36,725 nucleotides of DNA, taken from Antribacter gilvus (GTDB lineage: Bacteria > Actinomycetota > Actinomycetes > Actinomycetales > Cellulomonadaceae). The stretch lies in the NCBI RefSeq assembly GCF_003946865.1, contig NZ_QXTH01000019.1:1-36725 (forward strand), written 5' to 3'. A model generated the notes under the pieces. That model searched no databases, was not told the DNA's origin, and saw only the letters and a list, made by a program, of their open reading frames with translations. Made by a program: the position numbers and the translations under genes. Numbering within the stretch: the stretch's first letter is position 1; every line of letters starts with the position of its first letter. Positions 22,972 to 29,873 of this stretch are shown piece by piece.

Positions 22972-24144
22972 TCAGCGGTCGGCTTCCAGGCCGGTGGTCT
23001 GCTCGAGGGCAGCCGCCGCTGGCCTGGGCGCGGCCGCCGGCTGGGGGGTCCCCGCCACGGCGGCTGCGGCAGGGACAGGGTTCCCGACGGCGCGGCGGGC
23101 GTGGGCCGCGCGCAGCTCGTCGTCGAGGCCGGTAGCACCCGCGGTGATCGGTGCGCGGTGCCCGTCGGCGTCGATGGTGAACGCGCCGACGACCTGGGCA
23201 CGGTCCAGCGGGATGCGGAAGTGCTGCTCTCCGTCGGGGAACTCGTCCTCGAGCTCGGCGTGCTGTTCGTCGACGCGAACGTGCACGACGGCGTCGCCGT
23301 AGCCCTCGGTGGTGTCGCTGACCGCACGGTTCGACGTGTATGCCTCTGGGGTGTTCTCCCGGGTGAGGAACCGGCCCTCGGCGAGGATCGCGGCGGCCGC
23401 CTCGGGCGTGGTGCGGTGGTACAGGTCCAGGGTGCTCATCTCGGTCTCCTGCTGCTCAGGCTGGTCAACGACGGCGTCGCGTGGGACTGCCAGGCCCCGA
23501 AAAACCGGCCGCATGAACTGCCATTTCAGGCCGTTCTCGTCGGCCTGAAGGATCGTCATGGCGCTTGTGAAGTTCCACAGGTCACGCAAGCTGGGTTCCC
23601 CTGGTTCCGGCTCAACGTCGTGGAGGCCAAAGTCCAGGCGGTACGGCGACTGCTCAGCCACGTGCTGCACGAAGAGCTTTGCGGCCCTGCCGTTCCCTTC
23701 GCGGAACGGGTGCGCGAAGTTGACCAGTGTGTACGTCTTGGCCATCGCGTCGGCGAACTGCGTGTCGTCGACGGCCAGCCAGTCGGTCGATGCCACGACC
23801 TCGCTCGCGCGGTCGAGGACGTTGTCGATCAGGTCGGGCGGCGCATAGGCCTGCTCGTTCCCGCCGAGCATCTTGCCCATGTGCATGCGTCGGTCCCGGC
23901 CCGCCCACTCGTAGACGTCTTGGAACAGGTGGCCGTGGATCGCGCGGAGGTGCTTGCCGTCGAAGGTGCGCGGGATCGTCACCTCGCCTCGCTCGATCTG
24001 AAGCTGCCGCTTCGCGGTCGCCGCGTATTCGCGGGCGCGCAGCACGTCCCCGTCACGCTCGCCCCACAGGTTGCGCAGCACGTCCCCGCCGGGCTCCCAC
24101 ATGTAGGAGTCCCAGACCCGCCGGTCGAGCTCCTCCTCGTCCAT
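22972..24144 (-). CDS. fic: Fic-domain toxin with a second, ART-like domain
   Basis: A 390-aa protein. The Fic domain (about residues 30-190) contains the active-site motif HPFREGNGRAAK near 135, which normally transfers AMP to a target protein. The region of about 225-315 is a separate domain starting LYHRTTPEAAAAILAEGRF and continuing YTSNRAV and EFPDGEQHFRIPL. The YHxT...IL.xG opening resembles ADP-ribosyltransferase folds; this is a resemblance, not a proven family. The tail contains ARRAVGNPVPAAAAVA, shared with the primase. Start ATG 24142-24144 overlaps the antitoxin stop by one base (TGATG). Together with the antitoxin it is a class I Fic toxin-antitoxin module, comparable with VbhT/VbhA, whose toxin is a proposed conjugation substrate. 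Confidence 0.88.
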   Translation of the reverse strand: MDEEELDRRVWDSYMWEPGGDVLRNLWGERDGDVLRAREYAATAKRQLQIERGEVTIPRTFDGKHLRAIHGHLFQDVYEWAGRDRRMHMGKMLGGNEQAYAPPDLIDNVLDRASEVVASTDWLAVDDTQFADAMAKTYTLVNFAHPFREGNGRAAKLFVQHVAEQSPYRLDFGLHDVEPEPGEPSLRDLWNFTSAMTILQADENGLKWQFMRPVFRGLAVPRDAVVDQPEQQETEMSTLDLYHRTTPEAAAAILAEGRFLTRENTPEAYTSNRAVSDTTEGYGDAVVHVRVDEQHAELEDEFPDGEQHFRIPLDRAQVVGAFTIDADGHRAPITAGATGLDDELRAAHARRAVGNPVPAAAAVAGTPQPAAAPRPAAAALEQTTGLEADR

Positions 24145-24371
24145 CAGCGGCTCCGATACCGCTCGGCGGCCTCGGCCGCGCGACGGTCGTACTCGGCCTC
24201 GTCGATGGCGCCGCGTGCGTAGTCGGTCAGGTTCTCCACGTCGAGCCGGTTCGGCTCCCACCCTTCCTGCCAGTTCGAGCCCAGCGCGTTGAGCACGCCC
24301 TGGCGGTCCTTGGCGGCCAGGCCCTCGAACAGCTCGGGCCATCTCTCCTCGACGTCGAACTTCTCCCCCAT
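24144..24371 (-). CDS. Class I Fic antitoxin (VbhA-like)
   Basis: A 75-aa protein starting at the ATG at 24369-24371 behind a strong AAGGAGGA; a longer upstream frame has no such site. It carries the inhibitory motif (S/T)xxxE(G/N) as SNWQEG near residue 28. The Glu of this motif blocks ATP orientation in the Fic active site in the VbhA family. It then has a helical end (TDYARGAIDEAEYDRRA) like VbhA-type antitoxins. It precedes and overlaps the toxin gene, the usual order, and would be made first. Expression is probably controlled by the TGCGCCGAAA repeats upstream. Confidence 0.85.
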   Translation of the reverse strand: MGEKFDVEERWPELFEGLAAKDRQGVLNALGSNWQEGWEPNRLDVENLTDYARGAIDEAEYDRRAAEAAERYRSR

Positions 24372-24410
24372 GGCCTTCCTCCTTCTCGTGGTCCGTCTGA
24401 TGCTATGCGT

Positions 24411-24531
24411 GTGCACCGAAAACGGTGTGAGGTAATTGCGGTGCGCCAGTGGTTTCGGCGCAGAGTTTCGGCGCACTCGATCCGGCTTGTCCCCGTCGAC
24501 GGGGCCGACTGTGCTGGTGTGCGCCGAAAAC
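24411..24531. promoter_or_regulatory. Operator repeats upstream of the Fic module
   Basis: Four copies of a GTGCRCCGAAAAC-like box are present: 24411-24423 and 24519-24531 in one orientation, 24453-24462 and 24466-24476 (TTTCGGCGCA) in the other. The region between the antitoxin start (24371) and the end of the 88-aa gene (24538) holds no gene. The minus-strand promoter probably lies at about 24395-24445. The boxes suggest autoregulation by a DNA-binding protein not yet identified. Confidence 0.55.
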
Positions 24532-24537
24532 GATCGT

Positions 24538-24804
24538 TTACGGCGCGCCCGGCTGGGCGACCATGTCCACCACGGCAGTGCCAGCCACCAGCAATCCGTC
24601 GGTGTACTTCTTCACGCACGCCGGGCGACGGCATAGCCGGAACGCGGGTGCCTCCGCGATGGGGATCTCGATGTCGGGGCTTAGTACGGTCCTCCCCGGC
24701 GCGCACGCGGCCCACGTCGGAGCCGCCAGGTCTTCTGGCGCGTGCAGGGCGTAGGCACGTCCGGGGCGGTCGTGCCACGACGCATCGCGAGGGTAGACGT
24801 TCAC
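24538..24804 (-). CDS. Small hypothetical protein, last gene of the KfrA operon
   Basis: An 88-aa protein of unknown family. It starts MNVYPRDASWHDRPGRAYAL and contains a Cys pair LCRRPACVKKY (residues about 57-67). It is rich in Ala/Pro/Val with a hydrophobic C-terminal stretch (GLLVAGTAVVDMV) that is too short for a confident membrane helix. The GTG start at 24802-24804 overlaps the stop of a 20-codon reading frame as GTGA, behind GGGGGAGGAGGG. This makes it the end of a tightly coupled chain of genes that begins with KfrA. Confidence 0.6.
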   Translation of the reverse strand: MNVYPRDASWHDRPGRAYALHAPEDLAAPTWAACAPGRTVLSPDIEIPIAEAPAFRLCRRPACVKKYTDGLLVAGTAVVDMVAQPGAP

Positions 24805-24863
24805 CGGCCCTCCTCCCCCTGCCTCGTGTACGCGGCCCGGGCGGCCTGGTCGAGGCCGATCAC
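24801..24863 (-). CDS. Possible 20-aa coupled leader peptide
   Basis: GTG at 24861-24863 overlaps the exonuclease stop (GTGA), and the frame ends in TGA overlapping the next GTG start. The peptide would be MIGLDQAARAAYTRQGEEGR. Two perfect GTGA junctions on a 20-codon frame suggest it is translated to couple the flanking genes. It could equally be chance, with ribosomes binding the GGGGGAGGAGG near its end. Confidence 0.35.
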   Translation of the reverse strand: MIGLDQAARAAYTRQGEEGR

Positions 24864-26179
24864 GGTGTCGGCTCCTCGACGGCGTCGGCCAGGGTCCGGG
24901 GCCGGTAGGTGCGGAACCACAGCCGGTCGTCCGGGTTGATCCAGTCGTACTGGCTGGTCATCTTCTGCAGGATCTTCCGGGCGGCGCGGCAGTCGCCCAG
25001 TGCCCGGTGCCCGCCTCCGAGCGGGACCCATCGGTCCTCGCCGAGCCAGTCGGTGTACCACTCCATGAGGCAGTCCCACCGCTCGGCGCGGGCGAGCTCG
25101 CCCAGGCGCAGGCCGTCGCGCTTGGCGTGCCGGCGCAGCACGGTCCGGTCGAAGTCGGCGTTGTAGGCGAGCACGACGCGGTCCCCGACTGCAGCGGCGA
25201 GGTCCGGCAGCACCTCGGCGAACGTCGGTGCGTCGGCGAGATCGGCGTCGGTGATGCCGTGGACCTCGCGGGCGCCGTCCTCGACCTCGGCGCCGGGCTG
25301 CACCAGGGTGTCGAGCAGAGTCTCGCCGGTGGCCGCGTCGATGACGGCGACCTCGACGAGGTAGCCGTCCAGTCCGGTGGTCTCGGTGTCCAGGATGACC
25401 GCCTGGCCAGGGCGCATGTACCGGCGCGAGGCGACGACGACGGACATCTCCGTGGCCCGCTGAGCGACCACGCTGCCGGCGGCGACGTGCTCGGCGAGCA
25501 GGCGGTGCTGGGCGAAGCCCTCGCGGGCCTCGGCCTCGGTGAGGGTGTCGGCGCTGGTGTCGGCGGTGATCAGCCACCGGCCACCCGAGATACCCGGCTC
25601 ACGGGCGGTCCAGACCTCGACGCTCCACAGGTCAGCGAGCTCCTGGGCGGCCTGGCGCACGGCGTCGGCACGCGAGGGCTTGCGCACGCCGGCCAGGCGC
25701 CGGAACGGGCTCGGGGACCGGGGCGCGGCCGCGCGGGCCGCTTCCCACAGCTCGGCGAGCTCGGCCCGCGCGGTGACCTCCTCAAGCTGGGCGAGGCGGA
25801 ACAGGTCGACCTCGGTCGCCGCCCGGCTGGACAGGTGCGGCAGGGCGACGGTCGCGGTGCTGTCGGCCGTGATGACCCCGGCGGTGACCAGGTGCTTGAA
25901 GTCGACGGCCCGCACGCGCAGGTGCGCGGCCGCCTGCTCACGGTTCAGCAGCCGGTCGGGGCTGGCGAGCACTGCGGCGACCTGGTCGGCGTCGACGTCG
26001 TCCAGCGCGTCGAGGTCGAACAGGTCGTAGCCGCGCCACGTGCTGTCGACCGCCAGGGCGCCCGCCTCGACCAGGGCCTGCACGTCGTCCGGCGTCACGG
26101 GCCGGCCGGTGCGCTCGGCCAGGCGGCGGGCGGCCTTCGCCGGGCCCCCTCGCGTCTTCTGGGTGGTCGCCTCGCTCAT
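24860..26179 (-). CDS. DnaQ-like 3'-5' exonuclease with long N-terminal region
   Basis: A 439-aa protein. Residues about 260-420 form an RNase-T/DnaQ-type exonuclease: ExoI AVILDTETTGLDG, the substrate segment VHGITDADLADAPTF, ExoII VVLAYNADFDRTVL, and ExoIII HRALGDCRAA. All acidic residues of the DEDDh set are present. The first 260 residues hold helical, HTH-like repeats (GRPVTPDDVQALVEAGALAV, LNREQAAAHLRV) and may bind DNA. It may be an editing or processing nuclease for plasmid DNA. ATG 26177-26179 overlaps the KfrA stop (TGATG); a GTG one codon upstream is possible. The stop leads into the next GTG as GTGA. Confidence 0.85.
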   Translation of the reverse strand: MSEATTQKTRGGPAKAARRLAERTGRPVTPDDVQALVEAGALAVDSTWRGYDLFDLDALDDVDADQVAAVLASPDRLLNREQAAAHLRVRAVDFKHLVTAGVITADSTATVALPHLSSRAATEVDLFRLAQLEEVTARAELAELWEAARAAAPRSPSPFRRLAGVRKPSRADAVRQAAQELADLWSVEVWTAREPGISGGRWLITADTSADTLTEAEAREGFAQHRLLAEHVAAGSVVAQRATEMSVVVASRRYMRPGQAVILDTETTGLDGYLVEVAVIDAATGETLLDTLVQPGAEVEDGAREVHGITDADLADAPTFAEVLPDLAAAVGDRVVLAYNADFDRTVLRRHAKRDGLRLGELARAERWDCLMEWYTDWLGEDRWVPLGGGHRALGDCRAARKILQKMTSQYDWINPDDRLWFRTYRPRTLADAVEEPTP

Positions 26180-27219
26180 CACTTACCGCCGCCCTTCGCG
26201 TTCTTGTATGCCTCGTTCTCGTCCATGAGTGCCGTGCACCGGCGCTCCAGCGCCTCCAGCTGTCGCTTCAGCTCGGCGGCCAGGTCCTCCTGCGCGTGCG
26301 TCTCGCGCTTGCTGTCCTCGAGGTCGGCGCGGGCCTGGTCGGCAGCGGCGCGGGCCTGGTCGGCAGCGGCTGCTGCGACAGCAGCGGCGCGCTCGGCGGC
26401 CTCGGCCTGGGCGCGTGCGGCCTCGTGGGCCTGGCGGGCGCCGGCCAGCTCGCCGGCGGCGCGGCTGGCCTCGGCCTGCGCGGCGGCGCGCTCGGCTTCG
26501 ACGGCGGCCAGACGCTCCCGCGCGGCCTGCTCGTCGGCACGGGCCTGGGCGCGGACCTCGGTGAGCTGGGCGCGCAGGTCTTCGACGGTCTCGCGCACGG
26601 TGGCGGTCTCGGTACGGGCCCGCTCGCGCTCCTGCTCGACCGCGGCCAGACGCTCCCGCGCCTCCTGCGCCTCGGTACGGGCCCGCTCACGCTCGGCGAC
26701 AGTCTCCGCGCGGGCAGCCTCCAGCTCCCGGCGGACCTCAGCGGTCTCGGCCCGGGCAGCGGCGAGCTCGTCGCGCACGCGCGCGGTCTCCTCCTGGGCC
26801 GTCTTGGTCTCGGCCTGCGCCTCGGCGACGGCCTTCTCCAGCTCGTCGGCGGCCGCGGCCATGCTGTCGACCTCGCCCTGCGCCTCGGCGGCGGCCTCCT
26901 TGGCCTCGGCGACGGCACCCTCGGCGTCCCGGCGGGCCTGCGCGGCACCGGCGCCGTAGATCTTGCCGATCGCCTCCAGGCCGAGCGTCGTGACGTCCTC
27001 GGGCAACTCGGGCTGCTCGACCACGGCCCGCTTCTCGCGGCGCTCCTCGCGCCAGGCACGCATGTGCTCCAGGGCGGCGCCCATCGCGACGCCGGCCCGG
27101 CGGCGCACGGCGTCGACGGTCGGCTTCTCCCCCGCCGCGATCAGGGCGTCCGCGGCGGCGTAGACGCGCTCGCGCGGCTCGGCGTCGGGCGGGAGCTGGC
27201 TCTCGTCGGTCGTCGTCAC
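26179..27219 (-). CDS. kfrA: KfrA-like coiled-coil DNA-binding protein
   Basis: A 346-aa protein with an N-terminal KfrA_N-type DNA-binding domain (about residues 15-60: RVYAAADALIAAGEKPTVDA, then VRRRAGVAMGAALEHMRAW). A very long Ala/Glu/Arg coiled coil follows (about 90-335), and the end is basic and Gly-rich. KfrA proteins are plasmid nucleoid-like regulators that support stable maintenance and repress their own gene. GTG 27217-27219 follows GGAGGGG. The AT-rich repeats just upstream (27236-27285) are the likely operator. It is the first gene of an operon with the exonuclease. Confidence 0.85.
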   Translation of the reverse strand: MTTTDESQLPPDAEPRERVYAAADALIAAGEKPTVDAVRRRAGVAMGAALEHMRAWREERREKRAVVEQPELPEDVTTLGLEAIGKIYGAGAAQARRDAEGAVAEAKEAAAEAQGEVDSMAAAADELEKAVAEAQAETKTAQEETARVRDELAAARAETAEVRRELEAARAETVAERERARTEAQEARERLAAVEQERERARTETATVRETVEDLRAQLTEVRAQARADEQAARERLAAVEAERAAAQAEASRAAGELAGARQAHEAARAQAEAAERAAAVAAAAADQARAAADQARADLEDSKRETHAQEDLAAELKRQLEALERRCTALMDENEAYKNAKGGGK

Positions 27220-27235
27220 GATCCCCTCCGGGTCA

Positions 27236-27285
27236 TTAGTAGTAGTTAGTAGTGGTAGTTGGGCAACTGATTACTACCTTACTCG
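27236..27285 (-). promoter_or_regulatory. KfrA promoter/operator with TAGT repeats
   Basis: This is an AT-rich island in GC-rich DNA. TAGT/TAGTA units are repeated five times (27237-27260), followed by an inverted repeat AGTTG-GG-CAACT at 27257-27268 and a mirrored ATTACTAC. On the minus strand TTGCCC (27261-27266) could be a -35 box and TACTAA (27236-27241) a -10 box. The spacing (19) is long, so the exact promoter is uncertain. Confidence 0.55.
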
Positions 27286-27551
27286 CGAGGAACGAGGACG
27301 GCAAGGGCTCGCGGCCCGTTAGTTCCGCCGGTTCCCCCTCGTCATTTGGGGCCTCGTCCTGCAGCGATGCCTCGTCATGCCAGGCCACGGCGCCGGAGAG
27401 CGGGGCTCATTGGGGACTGACCTGAAACGTCCGGCCGCAGCGGCCGGCTCCCCTATCCCTGTGGATGGGCGAGAAGGGTTCGCCGCGTTACTCGCCTACG
27501 GTCGTAGGAGTGAGGGTCGGCAGGGGGCCGGCCCCGGACAGGGGGGCTCTC
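27286..27551. other. Intergenic region, no supported gene
   Basis: This is 266 bp between the divergent KfrA gene and the small plus-strand gene. A small inverted repeat CCTAC-GGTC-GTAGG lies near 27497-27510. An in-frame ATG at 27465 could extend the next gene, but it lacks a ribosome site. Nothing else stands out. Confidence 0.4.
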
Positions 27552-27875
27552 GTGCGCCGGATCGTCAGCACCAACGCTTACGCCTTCGTCTCAGGCTTGC
27601 CGGTCGACGAGCGGCCGTTCACGGTCCGGCAGGGCCTCGCCCGGCTCCTTGTCCTGGCCGACGTGGGGTCCGAGTTCCTCGATGACTTCGAGGCTGGCTG
27701 GCGCCAGGTCGCAGCCGAGTCGCTGCCGGACGGCTGGGAGCTCGAGGGCGAGACGATCACCGAGCCTGTCGACGATGGCGTCGATGACACTCCCCCTGTG
27801 CCACCCCCGGTGTCATGGCACGCCGCGCCAGCTGGAGGTTGCGTCACCCCCAGCGACGACAACACACCGTCGTAG
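27552..27875 (+). CDS. Small hypothetical protein
   Basis: A 107-aa protein beginning at GTG 27552 behind AGGGGGGC at 27540-27547. It starts MRRIVSTNAYAFVSGLPVDE, continues with RQGLARLLVLADVGSEFLDD and GWRQVAAESLPDGWELEG, and ends in a disordered Asp/Pro-rich tail. It is probably soluble, and I do not recognise a family. It is transcribed toward, and ends at, the perfect terminator at 27903. The earlier ATG at 27465 would add 29 residues of atypical composition. Confidence 0.6.
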   Translation: MRRIVSTNAYAFVSGLPVDERPFTVRQGLARLLVLADVGSEFLDDFEAGWRQVAAESLPDGWELEGETITEPVDDGVDDTPPVPPPVSWHAAPAGGCVTPSDDNTPS

Positions 27876-27902
27876 GGTCGTTGCGGGCAGCGGCACAAGA
27901 AA

Positions 27903-27942
27903 CGGCGTAGGGCCGCGACCGTTCGGTCGCGGCCCTACGCCG
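27903..27942. terminator. Perfect 18-bp bidirectional terminator
   Basis: Arms 27903-27920 and 27925-27942 are exact reverse complements around the tetraloop GTTC. They separate the plus-strand gene ending at 27875 from the minus-strand gene ending at 27979. Confidence 0.85.
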
Positions 27943-27978
27943 TGCGCTACTGGGCTGGTGTCATCGGGCGCGGGCTCG

Positions 27979-29247
27979 TCACCGGCCGGCCAGCATCGCT
28001 GCCTCCGCGTAGGAAGCGGTGCTGTCATGGTGGGCATCCTGGTCCAGGTCCAGACGCGTGACAACGGGCACACTCCCCGTGTCGGTGCTGTCGTTGTTCT
28101 CGCCCGCGAGATACCGGTAGACCTGACGACGCTTCCGCCCGACGACATCAGCGATCGCGTCGGCCACCGCCGTGCTGACTCGCAGACCGCCGCTCTCGTC
28201 GGCGGTCCCTAGGGCCTGCGCAAGGGCCCGGGCTCGCTCCGCCCGGTCCTTGGGCGTCGCGTGGTCGGGCATGGGTCCGTACAGGCCATCGTCGACCCCG
28301 TCGGGGGGTGTCACGGCGCCGGCCGGGGTCGCAAGCGAGCTGACCCGCGTACGGGCCGTGACGCGGGTCGATGTGTCATCACCTGCGGCGGCCACCCGCA
28401 CGAGCGTGTCGCGCTCGGCCCGGACCGTGTCGCTCGCGTCAGCGTCGCCCTCGTGTGTCTCGGCGCCTCGCTCGATGACAACGGGGCCGACCGCGGTGGT
28501 GTCGTGTGTCATGTCCTGGCTGGTGGGCAGGTGCTCCAGCGGTGTTGTCGCGAGCTCAGGCTCTGGCATCCACTTCCCCGCAAGTGCGGCTGCCTCGCGG
28601 ATGACATCGTGGATGGTGCGTTCGGACTCGAGGTGGGGGGCCGTCACCTCGGCAGTGACAGCTGCCGGCACGTTCCGGTGGACGCGGCCGACGGCCACGT
28701 TCACCTCAGCGATGCGAGCGGCGCGCTCGGCTATCGGGGCGATCTGGGCTAGTCGCACGGCGTCGAGCATGTCGAGCACGGCAGATTCGCGGTCCTCCCT
28801 GATCTGCTCCTTGCGCTCGAGGTCGCGGGAGCTGGCAGCCGACTGGAAGAACAGGTGGACGGCGATGGCGGCGAGGATCGGTGCGACGGCACGCGAGGCG
28901 GCGAACCACCCTTCGCTGAGCGTCCAGCCGTGGTAGGCGGACCATGCTCCGGAGAGGATGCCCACGGCGATCGCGCCGATCAGCCACCTCCAGTGGCCCT
29001 TGACCGGGCGGCCAGCATCCAGGCACTGGTCCGCGCGGCGCCGGCCTTCCCACGCGAGGCCGATCACGAGCGCCTCGTACGCCACGCCGAGCGCGTACCC
29101 GAGCACCTCGCCCTCGTAGTCCGCGATGGTGTGGCTCATGCCGACGTACGCCCAGCCGGAGAGCCCGAACGCGCCGAGGGCGAAGAACGGGTTGCGGCGA
29201 GCATCGGCCAGGATCGTGGGCAGCCTCTTGGGCTTCGTCGATGTCAT
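27979..29247 (-). CDS. Four-TM membrane protein with HTH-like C-terminus (Spd/DUF2637-like)
   Basis: A 422-aa protein. Four membrane segments are seen at about residues 20-40, 48-67, 86-105 and 113-133 (FFALGAFGLSGWAYVGM, WLIGAIAVGILSGAWSAY, AVAPILAAIAVHLFFQ). A short charged helix follows (LERKEQIREDRESA), then a long Thr/Asp/Ala-rich linker and a C-terminal HTH-like segment (VADAIADVVGRKRRQVYRYL, about 370-389). The layout recalls Spd/DUF2637-type proteins of actinomycete plasmids, thought to help plasmid spread, but the match is by architecture only. It lies downstream of the parAB operon, separated by a terminator. The linker-coding region is dense in TGTCA motifs. Confidence 0.65.
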   Translation of the reverse strand: MTSTKPKRLPTILADARRNPFFALGAFGLSGWAYVGMSHTIADYEGEVLGYALGVAYEALVIGLAWEGRRRADQCLDAGRPVKGHWRWLIGAIAVGILSGAWSAYHGWTLSEGWFAASRAVAPILAAIAVHLFFQSAASSRDLERKEQIREDRESAVLDMLDAVRLAQIAPIAERAARIAEVNVAVGRVHRNVPAAVTAEVTAPHLESERTIHDVIREAAALAGKWMPEPELATTPLEHLPTSQDMTHDTTAVGPVVIERGAETHEGDADASDTVRAERDTLVRVAAAGDDTSTRVTARTRVSSLATPAGAVTPPDGVDDGLYGPMPDHATPKDRAERARALAQALGTADESGGLRVSTAVADAIADVVGRKRRQVYRYLAGENNDSTDTGSVPVVTRLDLDQDAHHDSTASYAEAAMLAGR

Positions 29248-29290
29248 GATGGTGGTGCTTCCCTTCTGTGTGTGCAGGTGGGGGGCTGGC

Positions 29291-29319
29291 GGCCGGGGTT
29301 CGTGCGCTGAACCCCGGCC
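29291..29319 (-). terminator. Hairpin terminator after parAB
   Basis: Exact 10-bp arms lie at 29291-29300 and 29310-29319 (GGCCGGGGTT with its complement). The hairpin is between the partition operon and the downstream membrane-protein gene. Confidence 0.65.
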
Positions 29320-29334
29320 GTCGTCATGCGCAGA

Positions 29335-29370
29335 CGTCTTGCGTTTAAGGCATGTAAAGCGTGCCTTGCG
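29335..29370. repeat. Centromere-like 9-bp repeats downstream of parB
   Basis: Four consecutive 9-mers, CGTCTTGCG / TTTAAGGCA / TGTAAAGCG / TGCCTTGCG, share motifs with the array upstream of parA. The 10-mer TAAGGCATGT at 29346-29355 recurs at 31019-31028. It is probably a second binding site for the small partition protein. Confidence 0.6.
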
Positions 29371-29381
29371 TGTCTTCTCGT

Positions 29382-29873
29382 CTATCGCCCGATGGGGCGG
29401 CCGGTGCGGTACTCGCCCGTATTGGGCGGGAACGGTTCACCGTCGTTGAACTCGCGGGCGAGCCGCTCGAGCTCCCGCGCGAGGGCACTGTTCATCAGAG
29501 CGGCCATCGACCGGTACCCGCCGTCGAAGGCGGAAGTCCGAAGGACGGCGGTCTCGGCCCGCAGGATCTGCTCTTCGTCGAACTTGAAGGAGCGCGAGAT
29601 CTTCGGAGAGGTTGCGCTCAGGTTCCGCGCTTCCCCCTCTGGAGCGGGCTCGTTGCGTCGTGGCTGCGGAGGGGCCTCCTGCGCGGGTTCCGGCGTCGTG
29701 GGCACTACCGCGCCGCGCCGCGGTTGAGCCGGAGCACGCCGAGCCGGGGCCGGGGCTGGCTCTGGTGCGGCTGGCGGGCTGTCCTCGCTCGGCGAGATGC
29801 GGATCTCCTCGACCTTCGGTACGAGCGCGATCGGGCTAGTGCCTCCCGGCCGCCGTCGCTTCGGGGCGCTCAT
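29382..29873 (-). CDS. Small ParB-type partition protein (ribbon-helix-helix)
   Basis: A 163-aa protein with a basic, Pro/Ala-rich disordered N-terminus (about 1-85) and a C-terminal RHH-like DNA-binding segment. The segment reads FKFDEEQILRAETAVLRTSA, then GYRSMAALMNSALARELERL, and the end EFNDGEPFPPN is common in actinobacterial plasmid partition partners. It would bind the 9-bp repeats on both sides of the operon and stimulate ParA. The disordered N-terminus probably contains the ParA-activating arginine. ATG 29871-29873 overlaps the parA stop as ATGA, so the two are co-translated. Confidence 0.75.
   Translation of the reverse strand: MSAPKRRRPGGTSPIALVPKVEEIRISPSEDSPPAAPEPAPAPARRAPAQPRRGAVVPTTPEPAQEAPPQPRRNEPAPEGEARNLSATSPKISRSFKFDEEQILRAETAVLRTSAFDGGYRSMAALMNSALARELERLAREFNDGEPFPPNTGEYRTGRPIGR

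Noticed and set aside
22843-26959. Long plus-strand frames opposite the Fic, exonuclease and KfrA genes
   Set aside because: Composition is that of antisense frames, and the minus-strand proteins have clear motifs and coupled starts.
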